A stretch of 64,000 nucleotides of DNA from Thermococcus thioreducens (GTDB taxonomy: Archaea; Methanobacteriota_B; Thermococci; Thermococcales; Thermococcaceae): positions 1,674,001 through 1,738,000 of the forward strand of contig NZ_CP015105.1 of NCBI RefSeq assembly GCF_002214545.1, given 5' to 3'. The first letter of the stretch is position 1; every line of letters starts with the position of its first letter. The position numbers and the translations under genes were made by a program. Below, piece by piece: positions 37,482 through 47,362 of the stretch. The notes under the pieces are model-generated. The model saw only the letters and a program-made list of their open reading frames with translations, did not search any database and had not been told where the DNA came from.

Positions 37482-38333
37482 ATGGGATTCAACGAAAAGG
37501 AGAGAGCGTTCATAGAATGGTATCCCCGGGGTTACGGTGTGGGCTTTAAGGTTAAGGAGAAACTGTTTGAGACGCAAACAAAGTATCAGAGGCTTGAGCT
37601 GTACGAGACCGAGGGGTTTGGCAAGCTCCTCGTTTTAGACGGCACGGTTCAGCTTGTAGAAGTCGGCGAGGAGAGCTACCACGAACCGCTGGTCCATCCA
37701 GTTATGCTGGCCCACCCCAATCCGAGGAGGGTTCTCATTATCGGCGGGGGGGACGGCGGGACTCTCAGAGAAGTCCTGAGGCACGAGACCGTTGAAAGGG
37801 CAATAATGGTCGAGATAGATGAGATGGTCATGGAAATCTCAAAGCTCTACCTCAACGTTGCCAGGGGTGCCTTCGAGGATCCCCGTGCGGAGGTCATGGT
37901 CGACGACGGGGTGAAATACCTTCGGGAGACGGAAGAGCAATTCGACGTCATCATAGTCGACTCCACAGATCCCGTTGGTCCCGCAAAGCTCCTTTTCAGC
38001 GAGGAATTTTACCGCTCAGCATATGAAAAGCTGAGCGAAAAAGGCCTGTACATCACCCAGGCGGGGAGCGTTTACCTATTCACGAACGAGCTCCTCGACG
38101 CATACAGGGCCATGAAGAACGTCTTTGACAGGGTTTATTACTTCAGCTTCCCAGTAATCGGCTACGCTTCCCCCTGGAGCTTCCTCGTCGGGGTTAAGGG
38201 GGACGTTGACTTCACAAAGATAGACATGGAGAGGGCAAAAAAACTGGAGTTGTACTACTACGACCCCGAGAGGCATGAAACCCTTTTCCAGATGCCGAAA
38301 TACGTCAGAGACCTTCTTGAAGGGACTCAGTAA
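37482..38333 (+). CDS. speE: Aminopropyltransferase (spermidine synthase family)
   Basis: The enzyme transfers aminopropyl from decarboxylated SAM; in Thermococcus the preferred acceptor is agmatine, giving N1-aminopropylagmatine. Motifs are [18 protein letters not shown] near residue 49, the SAM-binding [16 protein letters not shown] near residue 86, and [16 protein letters not shown] near residue 153 with the catalytic Asp. GGTGAG lies five bases before the ATG. Acceptor preference is inferred from relatives. Confidence 0.94.
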   Translation: MGFNEKERAFIEWYPRGYGVGFKVKEKLFETQTKYQRLELYETEGFGKLLVLDGTVQLVEVGEESYHEPLVHPVMLAHPNPRRVLIIGGGDGGTLREVLRHETVERAIMVEIDEMVMEISKLYLNVARGAFEDPRAEVMVDDGVKYLRETEEQFDVIIVDSTDPVGPAKLLFSEEFYRSAYEKLSEKGLYITQAGSVYLFTNELLDAYRAMKNVFDRVYYFSFPVIGYASPWSFLVGVKGDVDFTKIDMERAKKLELYYYDPERHETLFQMPKYVRDLLEGTQ

Positions 38334-38412
38334 CGCCATTTCTTTTCTCCCTCTCCCCCCAGGCATAGAAAAGGCTTATGAGGGTTCATGCCCAAGTGCA
38401 GTGGGGATACTC

Positions 38413-39129
38413 ATGAGAATGGAGGAGCTAACGTGGCCCGAATTTGAGAGCCTTAAGGAGCGTGTTAACACCGTTATAATCCCCATAGGGAGCGTTGAAG
38501 CCCACGGCAAGCATTTGCCCCTTGGAACGGATGTCTTTGCCCCCTTGGAGATAGCAAGACGGGTCGAGGAGAGGCTCCGCGGGCTGGGTGTTGAAGTTCT
38601 CACAGCCCCACCCGTATGGTACGGGCATACCTTCGTTCTCAATGTGTATCCCGGAACCATAAACGTGGGTGGAGACGCGTTCAAGGCCTACGTTCGCGAG
38701 ATAATAAAAGAGTTTGCGGCCGAAGGGTTCAGGAGAATCATCCTCCTCAACGGGCACGGTGGAAACTACTCACCGCTGGTTCTTGCGGCTGAAGAAGTGA
38801 CCGTGGACTTTCCGGAGACCGAGATTTGGCTCATAAACTGGTGGCTGGACTTCCGTGAGGACATACTGAGCATATGCTCCAGCCAGGGACATGCAGGCCA
38901 GGACGAGACGTCTGTAATGCTGGCAATAAGGCCTGAACTCGTGAAGATGGAGAACGCTCGTGGGGAGAAGAGGAGTTCAAAGGTGAGGATAATCAAAAAA
39001 GACATAGGAAAGGAGCTGTTCCCCGAAGGGGTGAACGATGACCCCTCTCTGGCGACGGTCGAAAAGGGAGAAGCAATTCTGAGTGTCGTTAGTGAAAAGA
39101 TAGCCCGTCTTATAGCGGGGGATACGTGA
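38413..39129 (+). CDS. Creatininase family amidohydrolase
   Basis: The 238-residue protein has the metal-binding IGSVEAHGKHLPLGTD near residue 24 (Glu, His, Asp), LNGHGGNY near residue 114, and GHAGQDETS near residue 159. Family members hydrolyse creatinine or the formyl group of an archaeal riboflavin/F420 intermediate (ArfB). Which reaction applies here is open. Start ATG chosen by length; an ATG six bases later is possible. Its stop overlaps the next ATG. Confidence 0.87.
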   Translation: MRMEELTWPEFESLKERVNTVIIPIGSVEAHGKHLPLGTDVFAPLEIARRVEERLRGLGVEVLTAPPVWYGHTFVLNVYPGTINVGGDAFKAYVREIIKEFAAEGFRRIILLNGHGGNYSPLVLAAEEVTVDFPETEIWLINWWLDFREDILSICSSQGHAGQDETSVMLAIRPELVKMENARGEKRSSKVRIIKKDIGKELFPEGVNDDPSLATVEKGEAILSVVSEKIARLIAGDT

Positions 39130-39770
39130 TGGGGCGGGAGGAAGTTCTTGAGGAGGTCGATAGGCGCATAAAGCGCCTCCAAGCAGAGGTGGAGCTGGCC
39201 GAGGAAAGGCTCCGCTATCTCGACCGGATAGGCGCCCCGTCCAAGTACCGGGCACTCCGGAGAGAGGACTATTCCATTTACTACCTGCTCCTGATGGCGG
39301 TCTGGGTTCTCCTCGGATTCCTCGCGCTCATAGCCATCAGCCACCGTCTTCCCTACGGGTTCAACTTCTCGCTGCTCCCCTATCTCTTCGTGGTGCTCGT
39401 TGTGATTGTGTTACCGCTGACCTACTACTACCTCAGCAGAAGGGAGGAACCGAAAACGCCCATGGACGAGCTTGAGGAACGGGAAAGGCTCGCAAGGCTT
39501 GTGCTCTCCCTCTTCTATGTCCCCCTGCGCGAGGCCATTGAAAAAGACGACAGAAAAGCCATGGAGGGTCTCGCCGAGGAGCTCCTCAACAACCCAGTGC
39601 TCGCAGAGGCCGTTGAAAAAACAAAGGAGGGGGATCCAAAGGTCATGGCCTACGCCCTGTACCTGTACTCCACATACCGCCCTGAAATGGAGGGAGAGGT
39701 GAGAGAAACACTATCTATCCTCAGCAACAAGCCCCTACGGGCCCTCCTGTCCACCATTATAGAGGGCTAA
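39129..39770 (+). CDS. Membrane protein with coiled coil, unknown
   Basis: Residues 1-35 form a charged coiled coil (VDRRIKRLQAEVELAEERL), two spans follow (about residues 52-70 and 82-100), and a 110-residue helical cytoplasmic domain rich in Glu and Leu ends it. No family was recognised. It is coupled to the creatininase-like gene by an ATGA-like overlap. Confidence 0.65.
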   Translation: MGREEVLEEVDRRIKRLQAEVELAEERLRYLDRIGAPSKYRALRREDYSIYYLLLMAVWVLLGFLALIAISHRLPYGFNFSLLPYLFVVLVVIVLPLTYYYLSRREEPKTPMDELEERERLARLVLSLFYVPLREAIEKDDRKAMEGLAEELLNNPVLAEAVEKTKEGDPKVMAYALYLYSTYRPEMEGEVRETLSILSNKPLRALLSTIIEG

Positions 39771-39801
39771 GGTTATAACCCCTCCCGCCGTTCTCTCTCC
39801 G

Positions 39802-40623
39802 GTGAGACGCTTGAGGTTGGAAGTTCTGAATAGAGATGATATGAACGCCCTCTCAAGGGAACTCAGCAGGGCGGGGGTAATGAACAGAACCCGTGAGGAG
39901 GTAACGCCAGAGATTTCCCACTACGTTGTTGTGGAAGGCACCTACGCCGAACTCGTCGAAAATGCAGGGGGGATAGAGCCCCTGCAGGAGAGCCTCGATG
40001 AGCTGAAGTTCGCATTTGAGGAGATAATTGAGAACTGGGAACCGGGTCAGGAAAAGGCCATAGAAGAGCTCTTCGATGAGTCGGACCTGGGCAGGCTACT
40101 CGTGCTCACAGCGCTGATAGAGAGCGGCGCCGTAGCTGAGGAGGACGGAAAGCTGGTGCTCATGGAGAAACCCGTTCTCGACGGCCTTAGGGTGGAGCTC
40201 CGCTTCCCGATAGACGAGGTCGAGGAGTACCTTGAGGAATTTGAGAAGCGCTTTGAAACAGGAATGATCACCGAGTACACGATGGAGAAGAGGTATTTCG
40301 TCGAGGTAATGGAGGTTGAGAGGGAGCTCATCGAGGCGGCGCTTGAGATAGCCGGGGAGTACGCCACCGAGGAAAGCATAGTCGAGGCGATGTTCGACGG
40401 CATAGCCCGCTCGGTTCTGGCGGACGTAGTCCTGGAGCTGGCAAAGAAACACCGGAAGAAGAACGAGCTCATAGAGGTCCTTCTTGAGCGGGAACCGATA
40501 GTGGTTGAGGGCGAGCACGAGAGGCTCAACATATACTTCGACGAGGATGCCATAGAGGACTTCCTCAAGGAGCTCCAGACGCTGGGATACCTCAAGGTCA
40601 AGGGCAACAGGATATGGGTTTGA
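39802..40623 (+). CDS. Acidic helical protein, unknown
   Basis: The 273-residue soluble protein is very acidic and predicted mainly helical; a C-terminal stretch (EDFLKELQTLGYLKVKGNRIWV) looks like a winged-helix end. No family was recognised. A GGTGAG site covers the GTG used here, so a TTG nine bases downstream may be the true start. Confidence 0.6.
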   Translation: MRRLRLEVLNRDDMNALSRELSRAGVMNRTREEVTPEISHYVVVEGTYAELVENAGGIEPLQESLDELKFAFEEIIENWEPGQEKAIEELFDESDLGRLLVLTALIESGAVAEEDGKLVLMEKPVLDGLRVELRFPIDEVEEYLEEFEKRFETGMITEYTMEKRYFVEVMEVERELIEAALEIAGEYATEESIVEAMFDGIARSVLADVVLELAKKHRKKNELIEVLLEREPIVVEGEHERLNIYFDEDAIEDFLKELQTLGYLKVKGNRIWV

Positions 40624-40696
40624 TTTCCCTTTCCCGCTTTCCTCATCCGTAAAATTTTAAAAGGGCTTTTCTCACCTAACGCCGGAGGTGGTGGCA

Positions 40697-40840
40697 GTGG
40701 CGGAGCTGAGGGCGGTTATATTCTACGACCGCGACGGCACCCGCTACTACCGCTGCCCGCGCTGCGGAATGCTCTTTAGGAACTCCAAGGACTACACAAG
40801 GCACGTGAACAGGTCCCACGGCCATCTCTTCAGGAAGTGA
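40697..40840 (+). CDS. Small C2H2 zinc-finger protein (47 aa)
   Basis: A very short gene with GGAGGTGG five bases before its GTG. The product ends with Cys-x2-Cys-x12-His-x4-His, an exact C2H2 finger (CPRCGMLF ... HVNRSH). Such single-finger proteins are scattered in Thermococcales and may bind nucleic acid or be structural. Function is unknown. Confidence 0.8.
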   Translation: MAELRAVIFYDRDGTRYYRCPRCGMLFRNSKDYTRHVNRSHGHLFRK

Positions 40841-40854
40841 CTCTCCATTTTTCT

Positions 40855-40915
40855 TCGGGATGAGGAAAACGGCCAGGTCTGAAAAAAGTGATGAGCGGTC
40901 TCGGGCTTGCCGACC
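40855..40915 (+). ncRNA. Candidate C/D box guide RNA
   Basis: C-like GGGATGA (40857), D' CTGA (40879), C' GTGATGA (40888) and D-like CCGA (40910) lie in order. Guides are 15 bases each and the D'-C' spacer is five bases, the usual spacing. Two boxes differ from consensus by one base. It ends one base before the convergent neighbouring gene's stop. Confidence 0.45.
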
Positions 40916-40916
40916 G

Positions 40917-41921
40917 TTAATCCCGGATTATTATCTCCTTCGTGAGCTTTACCGTGAACGTCTTGCCGACCTTCTCCCTCTCGACGAGCTGCTTCTTCTC
41001 AAGCTCCTGGATGATTCTGCTTATGGTCGGACGGGAGTAGCCCGTGAGTTCTGGCAGCTCCTCCTGTTTGATGACTCCTCCCTTCTCAAGAATCGCCTTG
41101 ACGACTATACGCTCCTTCTCGGTCAGCACCTCTATGGGAACCCTGTTGGCGGCCCAGCGCTTCTTGGCGTAGTAAAGGGAAACCGGAACCGCGATGGCAA
41201 GGGAAAGCAGTACTGCCGCTATTATCAGCACCCAGTTTGTCTCCTTTGGCTGTTCCGGAAGCCTTATCTCCAGGTTCTCCTTGACCCAGTAGGTCTCGTA
41301 CCCCATCTCCTCTATCTTCTTCTGGACGTCCTTGGACATGCCCGCACCCATCAGGAGAACCAGGTTCGGGTTGAGCTTTTTCAGAGCATTTGCTGTTGAG
41401 TCCGATAGGGCATCTTCCTGGGTGAGGAGCAGGGGATAGCCGTATATCATCGCCCACCTGGCGGCGGCCAGTGCGGAGCCGTAGTCGCTTGAGCTCGCCA
41501 CCACAACGGTCTCGTAGCCGTTGGGATAAAAGCGCAACGCCAGCTTTGCGGCGGTTTCGGTTCTAACCGCGCCGCCTATCCTCTCCACAATGAACCCCAT
41601 CCTGAGCAGTTCGTCCTGAACGGTGTCGCTTACCGCTTGGGAGTCGCCTATTATGAGCACGTGGTTCCATCCGAACTGGGCGTAGCTCTGGAGCTGGGCT
41701 ATAGTACCGGGGTCGAGTTCCTTCGGATTAACGGGAAGAATAGGGACGTCAAGCATCTTCGCGTAGGGAAGAGCGACGATGTAATCAATCATATCATCGT
41801 TTCGGACTATGATTAAATCGTATTTGGGCTTCTCGCCCCCATCCTGGGCGGAGGACAATGGGAGCAGGAACGACGAAAATGCCAGCAGGATGAGCGCCAA
41901 CGCCAAGGCCCTTCTAACCAT
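40917..41921 (-). CDS. Membrane-anchored protein: signal peptide, cell-wall-binding-2-like domain, winged helix
   Basis: Residues 1-25 are a signal peptide (LALALILLAFSSFLLPLSSA). Residues about 30-215 resemble the cell-wall-binding repeat 2 (CWB2) fold, with YDLIIVRNDDMIDYIVALPYAKM, VLIIGDSQAVSDTV and LVLLMGAGMSKDV. A span follows near residues 230-250, then a MarR/TrmB-like winged helix (VVKAILEKGGVIKQEELPEL). The layout places a sensor outside and a DNA-binding domain inside, a one-step regulator across the membrane. Confidence 0.8.
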   Translation of the reverse strand: MVRRALALALILLAFSSFLLPLSSAQDGGEKPKYDLIIVRNDDMIDYIVALPYAKMLDVPILPVNPKELDPGTIAQLQSYAQFGWNHVLIIGDSQAVSDTVQDELLRMGFIVERIGGAVRTETAAKLALRFYPNGYETVVVASSSDYGSALAAARWAMIYGYPLLLTQEDALSDSTANALKKLNPNLVLLMGAGMSKDVQKKIEEMGYETYWVKENLEIRLPEQPKETNWVLIIAAVLLSLAIAVPVSLYYAKKRWAANRVPIEVLTEKERIVVKAILEKGGVIKQEELPELTGYSRPTISRIIQELEKKQLVEREKVGKTFTVKLTKEIIIRD

Positions 41922-41966
41922 TCCACCACCTGAAAAAGGGGTAGGAAAAGCTCCTTAAAAGGTTTT

Positions 41967-42641
41967 TCAAAGCTCCAGGGTTTCTCCGGGCTTGAGGATT
42001 ACGACTTCCGCCTTGTCCCCCACCAGCTTTCTGAACTCTTCGGGGTCAGCTGAAATCGGTGGCCAGGTGTTGTAGTGCATCGGCACGACCTTCTTCGGCC
42101 TGAGAAGCTCCACCGCTTTAGCGGCCTCTCTAACGCCCATAGTGAAGTGGCCACCTATCGGGAGGAGTGCGACGTCAATGGGCCCGTAGAGCTCGTTAAA
42201 GAGCTCCATGTCCCTGAACACGAAGGTGTCGCCCGCGTGGTATATCTTAACGCCATCGAGCTCGACGATGTAGCCACAGGCACTGCCTATGCTGTACTTG
42301 CCGTCGCTGCTGGAGTGCCAGGCCGGAACCTGGACGATTTTGACCCCGTCTATTTCAGTTGGACCGTAGTTCATGCCGATGGTGGTTATTCCCTTCTCGC
42401 TCTCAACGAGGTAGTTGGCTATGTCGTACATCGCAACGATTTTTGCCCCCGTTCTCCTGGCTATCTCGGCGGCATCGCCGACGTGGTCTCCGTGGGCGTG
42501 GGTTATGAGGATCAGGTCTGCCTCAAGCTCCTCCGGCTTGGCGGCAGCCGCTGGATTGCCGGTCAGGAAGGGGTCTATCAGGATTTTCTTGCTTCCCTCT
42601 ATCAGAAAGGCCGCGTGGCCCAGAAACTTCACCTTCACCAT
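41967..42641 (-). CDS. UPF0173 metal-dependent hydrolase
   Basis: The 224-residue protein has the metallo-beta-lactamase fold: FLGHAAFLIEGSKKILIDPFL near the start and the metal motif THAHGDHVGDA near residue 47, with later His and Asp residues (WHSS, HAGDT, PMHYN). Substrate is unknown. Family assignment is firm. Confidence 0.92.
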   Translation of the reverse strand: MVKVKFLGHAAFLIEGSKKILIDPFLTGNPAAAAKPEELEADLILITHAHGDHVGDAAEIARRTGAKIVAMYDIANYLVESEKGITTIGMNYGPTEIDGVKIVQVPAWHSSSDGKYSIGSACGYIVELDGVKIYHAGDTFVFRDMELFNELYGPIDVALLPIGGHFTMGVREAAKAVELLRPKKVVPMHYNTWPPISADPEEFRKLVGDKAEVVILKPGETLEL

Positions 42642-42827
42642 GATACCACCCCCGACGGATATAATAACCAGAACTTACTTAAGTCTTTCGACGATACAAA
42701 ATATGGACAGTGGTGCCCTTTTTAGCCCATTGAAGCTTTACTTTTCCCCGTCCATGCTCATATCTGCCTCACTGTCCTTTTTAGGAAAGCTTATATAGAA
42801 TCCCACAGACTTTAGGCCGGTGATGTG

Positions 42828-44204
42828 ATGACGTTTGATTACTTCTTCAGGCCAAAGGGCATAGCGGTTATTGGGGCATCCAACGACCCGCTCAAGCTCG
42901 GCTATGAAGTCTTCAAGAACCTCAAGAATTACAAAGACGGCAGGGTTTATCCCGTCAACGTCAAGGACGATGAAGTCCAGGGAGTCAAGGCTTACAAGAA
43001 CGTAAAGGACATCCCGGACGAGGTCGACCTGGCCGTTGTCGTCGTTCCGAAGCGCTTCGTCAAGGGGACGATAATAGACTGCGGCGAAAAGGGCGTCAAA
43101 GGAATAATCCTCATCACGGCGGGCTTCGGAGAAGTCGGAGAGGAAGGGAAGAAGGAAGAGAGGGAGCTCGTCGAGGCAGCCCACAGGTACGGCATGCGTA
43201 TAGTCGGCCCCAACTGTGTCGGCATAATGAACACCCACAACGACATGAACGCCACCTTCGTGATGAACGCGAAGAAGGGCGACATAGCCTTCATAAGCCA
43301 GAGCGGTGCCCTCGGAGCGGGAATCATCTACAAGACCGTTAAGGAAGGGATAGGCTTCTCGAAGTTCGTGAGCATCGGCAACATGGCGGATGTGGACTTC
43401 GCCGAGTTCATGGAATACCTCGCCGACACCAAGGAGGACAAGGCGATAGCGCTCTACATCGAGGGCCTCAAGGACGGGAGGCGCTTTATGGAGGTCGCTA
43501 AGAGGGTGACCAAAAAGAAGCCCGTCATAGTCCTCAAAGCGGGCAAGAGCGAAAGCGGAGCAAGGGCGGCATCTTCCCACACCGGCTCACTCGCAGGCTC
43601 GTACAAGATATACGAGGCGGCATTCAAGCAGAGCGGTGTTATAGTTGCTGAGACCATAGACGACATGTTAAGCATGGCACGCGCTTTCACCCAGCCCCTC
43701 CCGAAGGGCAAGCGCGTCGCCATAATGACCAACGCAGGTGGCCCAGGCGTTCTCACCGCCGACGAGATAGACAAGCGCGGATTGAAGCTCGCTGATCTTA
43801 AGGAGGAGACCATCGAGGGGCTCCGCTCGTTCCTGCCTCCGATGGCCGCGGTGAAGAACCCGGTTGACATGATCGCTAGTGCGAGGGGCGAGGACTACTA
43901 CAAAACGGCAAAGCTTCTCCTTGAGGATCCGAACGTTGACATGCTCATAAGCATCTGCGTCGTCCCCACCTTCGCGGGGATGACCCCGACCGAGCACGCT
44001 GAGGGGGTTATCAGGGCCGTTAAGGAGGTCAACAACGGCAAGCCCGTCCTCGGCCTCTTCATGGCGGGCTACGTGAGTGAAAAGGCCAAAGAGATCCTCG
44101 AAGCCAACGGAATTCCAAGCTACGAGAGGCCCGAGGATGTTGCCGCCGGCGCTTATGCACTCGTGGAGTTTGCGAAGGCAAGGGGAGTTTTGAAGGAGGA
44201 GTGA
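42828..44204 (+). CDS. ADP-forming acyl-CoA synthetase alpha subunit
   Basis: The subunit has a CoA-binding domain (IAVIGASNDPLKLGYEVFKNL near residue 13) and two succinyl-CoA-synthetase-like domains. The phosphorylated histidine lies in SSHTGSLAGSYKIYEAAF near residue 247. The complex makes ATP from acyl-CoA in peptide fermentation. Lying beside iorAB, it is likely the aryl-acid (ACS II) type; P. furiosus has the same neighbours. The beta subunit is not in the window. The ATG is preferred over an upstream GTG. Confidence 0.93.
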   Translation: MTFDYFFRPKGIAVIGASNDPLKLGYEVFKNLKNYKDGRVYPVNVKDDEVQGVKAYKNVKDIPDEVDLAVVVVPKRFVKGTIIDCGEKGVKGIILITAGFGEVGEEGKKEERELVEAAHRYGMRIVGPNCVGIMNTHNDMNATFVMNAKKGDIAFISQSGALGAGIIYKTVKEGIGFSKFVSIGNMADVDFAEFMEYLADTKEDKAIALYIEGLKDGRRFMEVAKRVTKKKPVIVLKAGKSESGARAASSHTGSLAGSYKIYEAAFKQSGVIVAETIDDMLSMARAFTQPLPKGKRVAIMTNAGGPGVLTADEIDKRGLKLADLKEETIEGLRSFLPPMAAVKNPVDMIASARGEDYYKTAKLLLEDPNVDMLISICVVPTFAGMTPTEHAEGVIRAVKEVNNGKPVLGLFMAGYVSEKAKEILEANGIPSYERPEDVAAGAYALVEFAKARGVLKEE

Positions 44205-44206
44205 GG

Positions 44207-44365
44207 ATGCCAGTGCAGAGCGAGGTGGGAAAAAAGGGATCCCCTCCCGGGAAAACATCGCCCCCGACCATTGATGACGTTTTCCTGAGAGTAAAGGAGC
44301 TAATCGGGGAGCTTAAAGAAGACCCCCACAAAATCCTCCGGGAGATGAGAGATGCTCGTGGTTGA
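44207..44365 (+). CDS. Probable VapB-like antitoxin (52 aa)
   Basis: A 52-residue gene starts with ATG after GAGG and ends inside the PIN gene. The tail IDDVFLRVKELIGELKEDPHKILREMR is a charged helix as in antitoxins that bind PIN toxins. The overlap, size and place make it the antitoxin. No known family was matched by eye. Confidence 0.62.
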   Translation: MPVQSEVGKKGSPPGKTSPPTIDDVFLRVKELIGELKEDPHKILREMRDARG

Positions 44366-44810
44366 TACATCTGCGCTTATAGATGCGACGATCCCGGTAA
44401 GGGGGAAAGAGAAAAGGAACGAGCTGGCAAGGGGAGTTATTTCAGCAGCAGAGAGCAGAGGAGTCCCTATGATAATCCCCCGCCTCGGGGTCGTTGAGGC
44501 AGTTAGCCTGGTTAAAAGGCTGACCGGAAGAGACGAAGTAGTTGATGTTATCCTTTCATACATCGATGCAAAGATGCTTCAAGTTTCAGAGGACTGGATA
44601 TTTGAAGACGCCAAGGGGATAGCGCGGAGTATACATCCGCGGGCGGCAGATTCCTATTTCATTGCAACGGCCAAGAAGTTCAGCGCGATCCTTGTTTCAT
44701 CGGACAGGGACATGGTGATTAGGGCCAAAAAGCTCGGCATAAAAGCGTTTTATATTTTGGACCAAAAAGACGTTGAGGAATTCTACAAGGAACTGTTTGG
44801 AGGTGTGTGA
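44352..44810 (+). CDS. PIN-domain ribonuclease (VapC-like toxin)
   Basis: The 152-residue PIN protein has the first acidic residue in VVDTSAL (Asp 5), a Glu in LGVVEAVSL, an Asp in PRAADSYFIATA and Asp residues in SSDRDM. VapC toxins cut tRNA or rRNA until bound by VapB. It overlaps the small upstream gene by 14 bases. It sits between acs-alpha and iorA, genes that otherwise form a pathway. Confidence 0.85.
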   Translation: MLVVDTSALIDATIPVRGKEKRNELARGVISAAESRGVPMIIPRLGVVEAVSLVKRLTGRDEVVDVILSYIDAKMLQVSEDWIFEDAKGIARSIHPRAADSYFIATAKKFSAILVSSDRDMVIRAKKLGIKAFYILDQKDVEEFYKELFGGV

Positions 44811-46751
44811 ATGGCGAAGGTTACCGATATGGTTTTATGGGACAAGCCGGGAGAGAAGGTTCTCCTCCTCGGCAACCAGGCGATAGCGCGCGGTGCCCTT
44901 GAGGCGAACATAGCGGTTTACGCCGCCTACCCTGGAACCCCGAGTTCGGAGCTTACCGACACAATGGCCATCGTCGCCAAGAAGGCCGGCGTATACATGG
45001 AGTACTCGACCAACGAGAAGGTCGCCTTTGAGACGGCTTTAGCGGCAGCATGGAGCGGTCTCCGTGCCATGACGGCGATGAAGCACGTCGGCCTCAACGT
45101 TGCTGCGGACACTTTCCTCAGCTCGGTAGGCATGGGGGTCGAGGGCGGCTTCGTCATAATGGTAGCGGATGACCCGAGCATGTGGTCTTCACAGAACGAG
45201 CAGGACACGAGGGTTTACGCGAAGTTCGCCAACGTCCCGGTTCTTGAGCCAAGCTCGCCCCACGAGGCCAAGGAGATGACGAAGTACGCCTTCGAGCTCA
45301 GCGAGAAGTTCAAGCACTTCGTCATTCTGAGGACGACCACCAGAACCTCCCACGCTCGCGGTGACGTCGTTCTTGGCGAGCTTCCAGAGGAAATAAAGGC
45401 AGGAAAGAGGAAGTTTGGAAAGTTCAAAAAAGACCCGAACAGGTTCGTTGACGTTCCTGCCAACGCAAGAAAGTTCCACCCGATAATCCTGGAGAAGATA
45501 GAGAAGATCCGCGAGGAGTTCAACGACATGCCTTTCAACTGGATAGAGGGCGACGAGAGCGCGAAGGTCGGCATAATAGCTCCGGGATTGGCATACGCCT
45601 ACGTCAAGGAAGCCCTCCACTGGCTTGGAGTTGAGGACGTAAAGGTTCTCAAGCTCGGAACACCGTTCCCGGTTCCCTACGGCCTGCTTGAGAAGTTCAT
45701 GGACAGCCTTGAAAAGGTTCTCATCGTTGAGGAGCTTGAGCCCGTTGTGGAGGAGCAGGTCAAGACCTGGGCATACGACAGAGGTTTGAGGATCCCGATC
45801 CACGGGAAAGACCTCGTGCCCAGAGTCTACGAGATGACCACCAGGAGGGCGGTTACTGCCATAGCCAAGTTCCTCGGCATTGATGTTCCGCTGGACTACG
45901 GGGAGCTCGACGCCAAGTACAACAAGGCCCTTGAGATAGTCCCTCCGAGGCCGCCGAGCCTCTGTCCCGCCTGTCCACACAGGAACAGCTTCTACGCCAT
46001 AAAGAAGGCCACCAGGGCGAGGGGCATCTACCCGAGCGACATAGGCTGCTATACCCTCGGTCTCCTCCCGCCGCTCAATGCGGTTGACACCACCGTCGCG
46101 ATGGGCGGCTCAATAGGCATCGCCCACGGTCTTGAGATAGCCCAGCACGGCTCCCTGAGCGAGGAGCAGAGGAAGAAGGAGAAGAAAGTCATAGTGGCTA
46201 CCATAGGCGACTCGACCTTCTACCACACCGGACTTCCTGCCCTGGCCAACGCCATCTACAACCGCTCTAACGTGCTCATAGTGGTTCTCGACAACCTGGT
46301 CACGGCCATGACCGGCGACCAGCCCAACCCGAGCACCGGCCAGACGCCTCATGGCATGGGCAAGAGGATCCCGATAGAGGACGTCGCTAGGGCTATGGGA
46401 GCGGACTTCGTCGAGGTCGTTGACCCCTATGACATAAAGAAGACCTACGAGGTCATGAAGAAGGCCCTCGAAGTCGAAGGGGTCAGCGTCGTCGTGTCGA
46501 GACAGGTCTGTGCCCTCTACAAGATAGGCCAGATGAGGAGGAGAGGAGAGAAGTGGCCAATATACTACGTTGACGAAGAGGCCTGCACCGGCTGTAAGGT
46601 CTGTATCAACGCCTACGGATGTCCTGCCATCTACTGGGACGAGGAGAAGAGGCAGGCAAGGATAGAGCCCAGCATGTGCTGGGGCTGCGGTGGGTGCGCG
46701 CAGATCTGTCCGTTCGGTGCCTTCAAGCCCGTGGAGGAGGGAGAGGAATGA
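44811..46751 (+). CDS. iorA: Indolepyruvate:ferredoxin oxidoreductase alpha subunit
   Basis: IorA decarboxylates aryl pyruvates from Trp, Phe and Tyr to aryl acetyl-CoA, reducing ferredoxin. The 646-residue subunit has an N-terminal pyrimidine-binding domain ([15 protein letters not shown] near residue 43), the thiamine pyrophosphate site [20 protein letters not shown] near residue 466, and two ferredoxin-like Cys motifs near the C-terminus ([27 protein letters not shown]). It starts one base after the PIN stop and overlaps iorB by four bases. Confidence 0.95.
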   Translation: MAKVTDMVLWDKPGEKVLLLGNQAIARGALEANIAVYAAYPGTPSSELTDTMAIVAKKAGVYMEYSTNEKVAFETALAAAWSGLRAMTAMKHVGLNVAADTFLSSVGMGVEGGFVIMVADDPSMWSSQNEQDTRVYAKFANVPVLEPSSPHEAKEMTKYAFELSEKFKHFVILRTTTRTSHARGDVVLGELPEEIKAGKRKFGKFKKDPNRFVDVPANARKFHPIILEKIEKIREEFNDMPFNWIEGDESAKVGIIAPGLAYAYVKEALHWLGVEDVKVLKLGTPFPVPYGLLEKFMDSLEKVLIVEELEPVVEEQVKTWAYDRGLRIPIHGKDLVPRVYEMTTRRAVTAIAKFLGIDVPLDYGELDAKYNKALEIVPPRPPSLCPACPHRNSFYAIKKATRARGIYPSDIGCYTLGLLPPLNAVDTTVAMGGSIGIAHGLEIAQHGSLSEEQRKKEKKVIVATIGDSTFYHTGLPALANAIYNRSNVLIVVLDNLVTAMTGDQPNPSTGQTPHGMGKRIPIEDVARAMGADFVEVVDPYDIKKTYEVMKKALEVEGVSVVVSRQVCALYKIGQMRRRGEKWPIYYVDEEACTGCKVCINAYGCPAIYWDEEKRQARIEPSMCWGCGGCAQICPFGAFKPVEEGEE

Positions 46752-47362
46752 AGGTTAGGGAGTACAACATAGTCATCGCCGGTGTCGGCGGCCAGGGTGT
46801 CCTCACGGCCGCAAACATCCTTGGCTGGGCCGCTTTGAGGGCCGGCTACAAGGTGAGGATGGGTGAGGTTCACGGGATGAGCCAGCGCTTTGGCAGCGTT
46901 GTCTCGTACGTCCGCTTCGGCGAAGAAGTTTACGGCTCGATGGTTCCCGAGGGAAAGGGCGACGTTATACTCGGCTTCGAGCCGGTGGAAGCTCTTAGGT
47001 ACATCAACCACCTCAGGCAGGGCGGGATGGTCGTCGTCAACACCAAGCCCATCGTCCCCGTCCAGGTCTCGATGGGCAAGGCCCGCTACCCGGAGATCGA
47101 CGAGATAAAGAAGATCGTGGAAGAGGACTTCCAGGCCAAGTGGATAGGCTTCAACGCCGAGGAGCTCGCCATAAAGGCCGGTCACGTCGTCACGACCAAC
47201 ACAGTCCTCATCGGTGCGCTGACCCAGATCCCCGAGTTCCCGCTCGACGCGGAGCACGTCAGGGAAGTCATAAGGCTCAGCGTCCCGCCGAAGGCTGTCG
47301 ACATGAACATGAAGGCCTTCGACCTCGGAATTGAAGCCGCTAAAGAGATCCTGGGGCTTTGA
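46748..47362 (+). CDS. iorB: Indolepyruvate:ferredoxin oxidoreductase beta subunit
   Basis: The 204-residue gamma-type domain protein begins with [20 protein letters not shown] near residue 8 and has [20 protein letters not shown] near residue 39. It overlaps iorA by ATGA. Together they form the IOR tetramer of aromatic amino acid fermentation; acs-alpha upstream supplies the ATP step. Confidence 0.95.
   Translation: MKVREYNIVIAGVGGQGVLTAANILGWAALRAGYKVRMGEVHGMSQRFGSVVSYVRFGEEVYGSMVPEGKGDVILGFEPVEALRYINHLRQGGMVVVNTKPIVPVQVSMGKARYPEIDEIKKIVEEDFQAKWIGFNAEELAIKAGHVVTTNTVLIGALTQIPEFPLDAEHVREVIRLSVPPKAVDMNMKAFDLGIEAAKEILGL

Noticed and set aside
42738-43580. Minus-strand frame of 280 codons over the acyl-CoA synthetase gene
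   Set aside because: It is antisense to a conserved enzyme, with no plausible protein fold.
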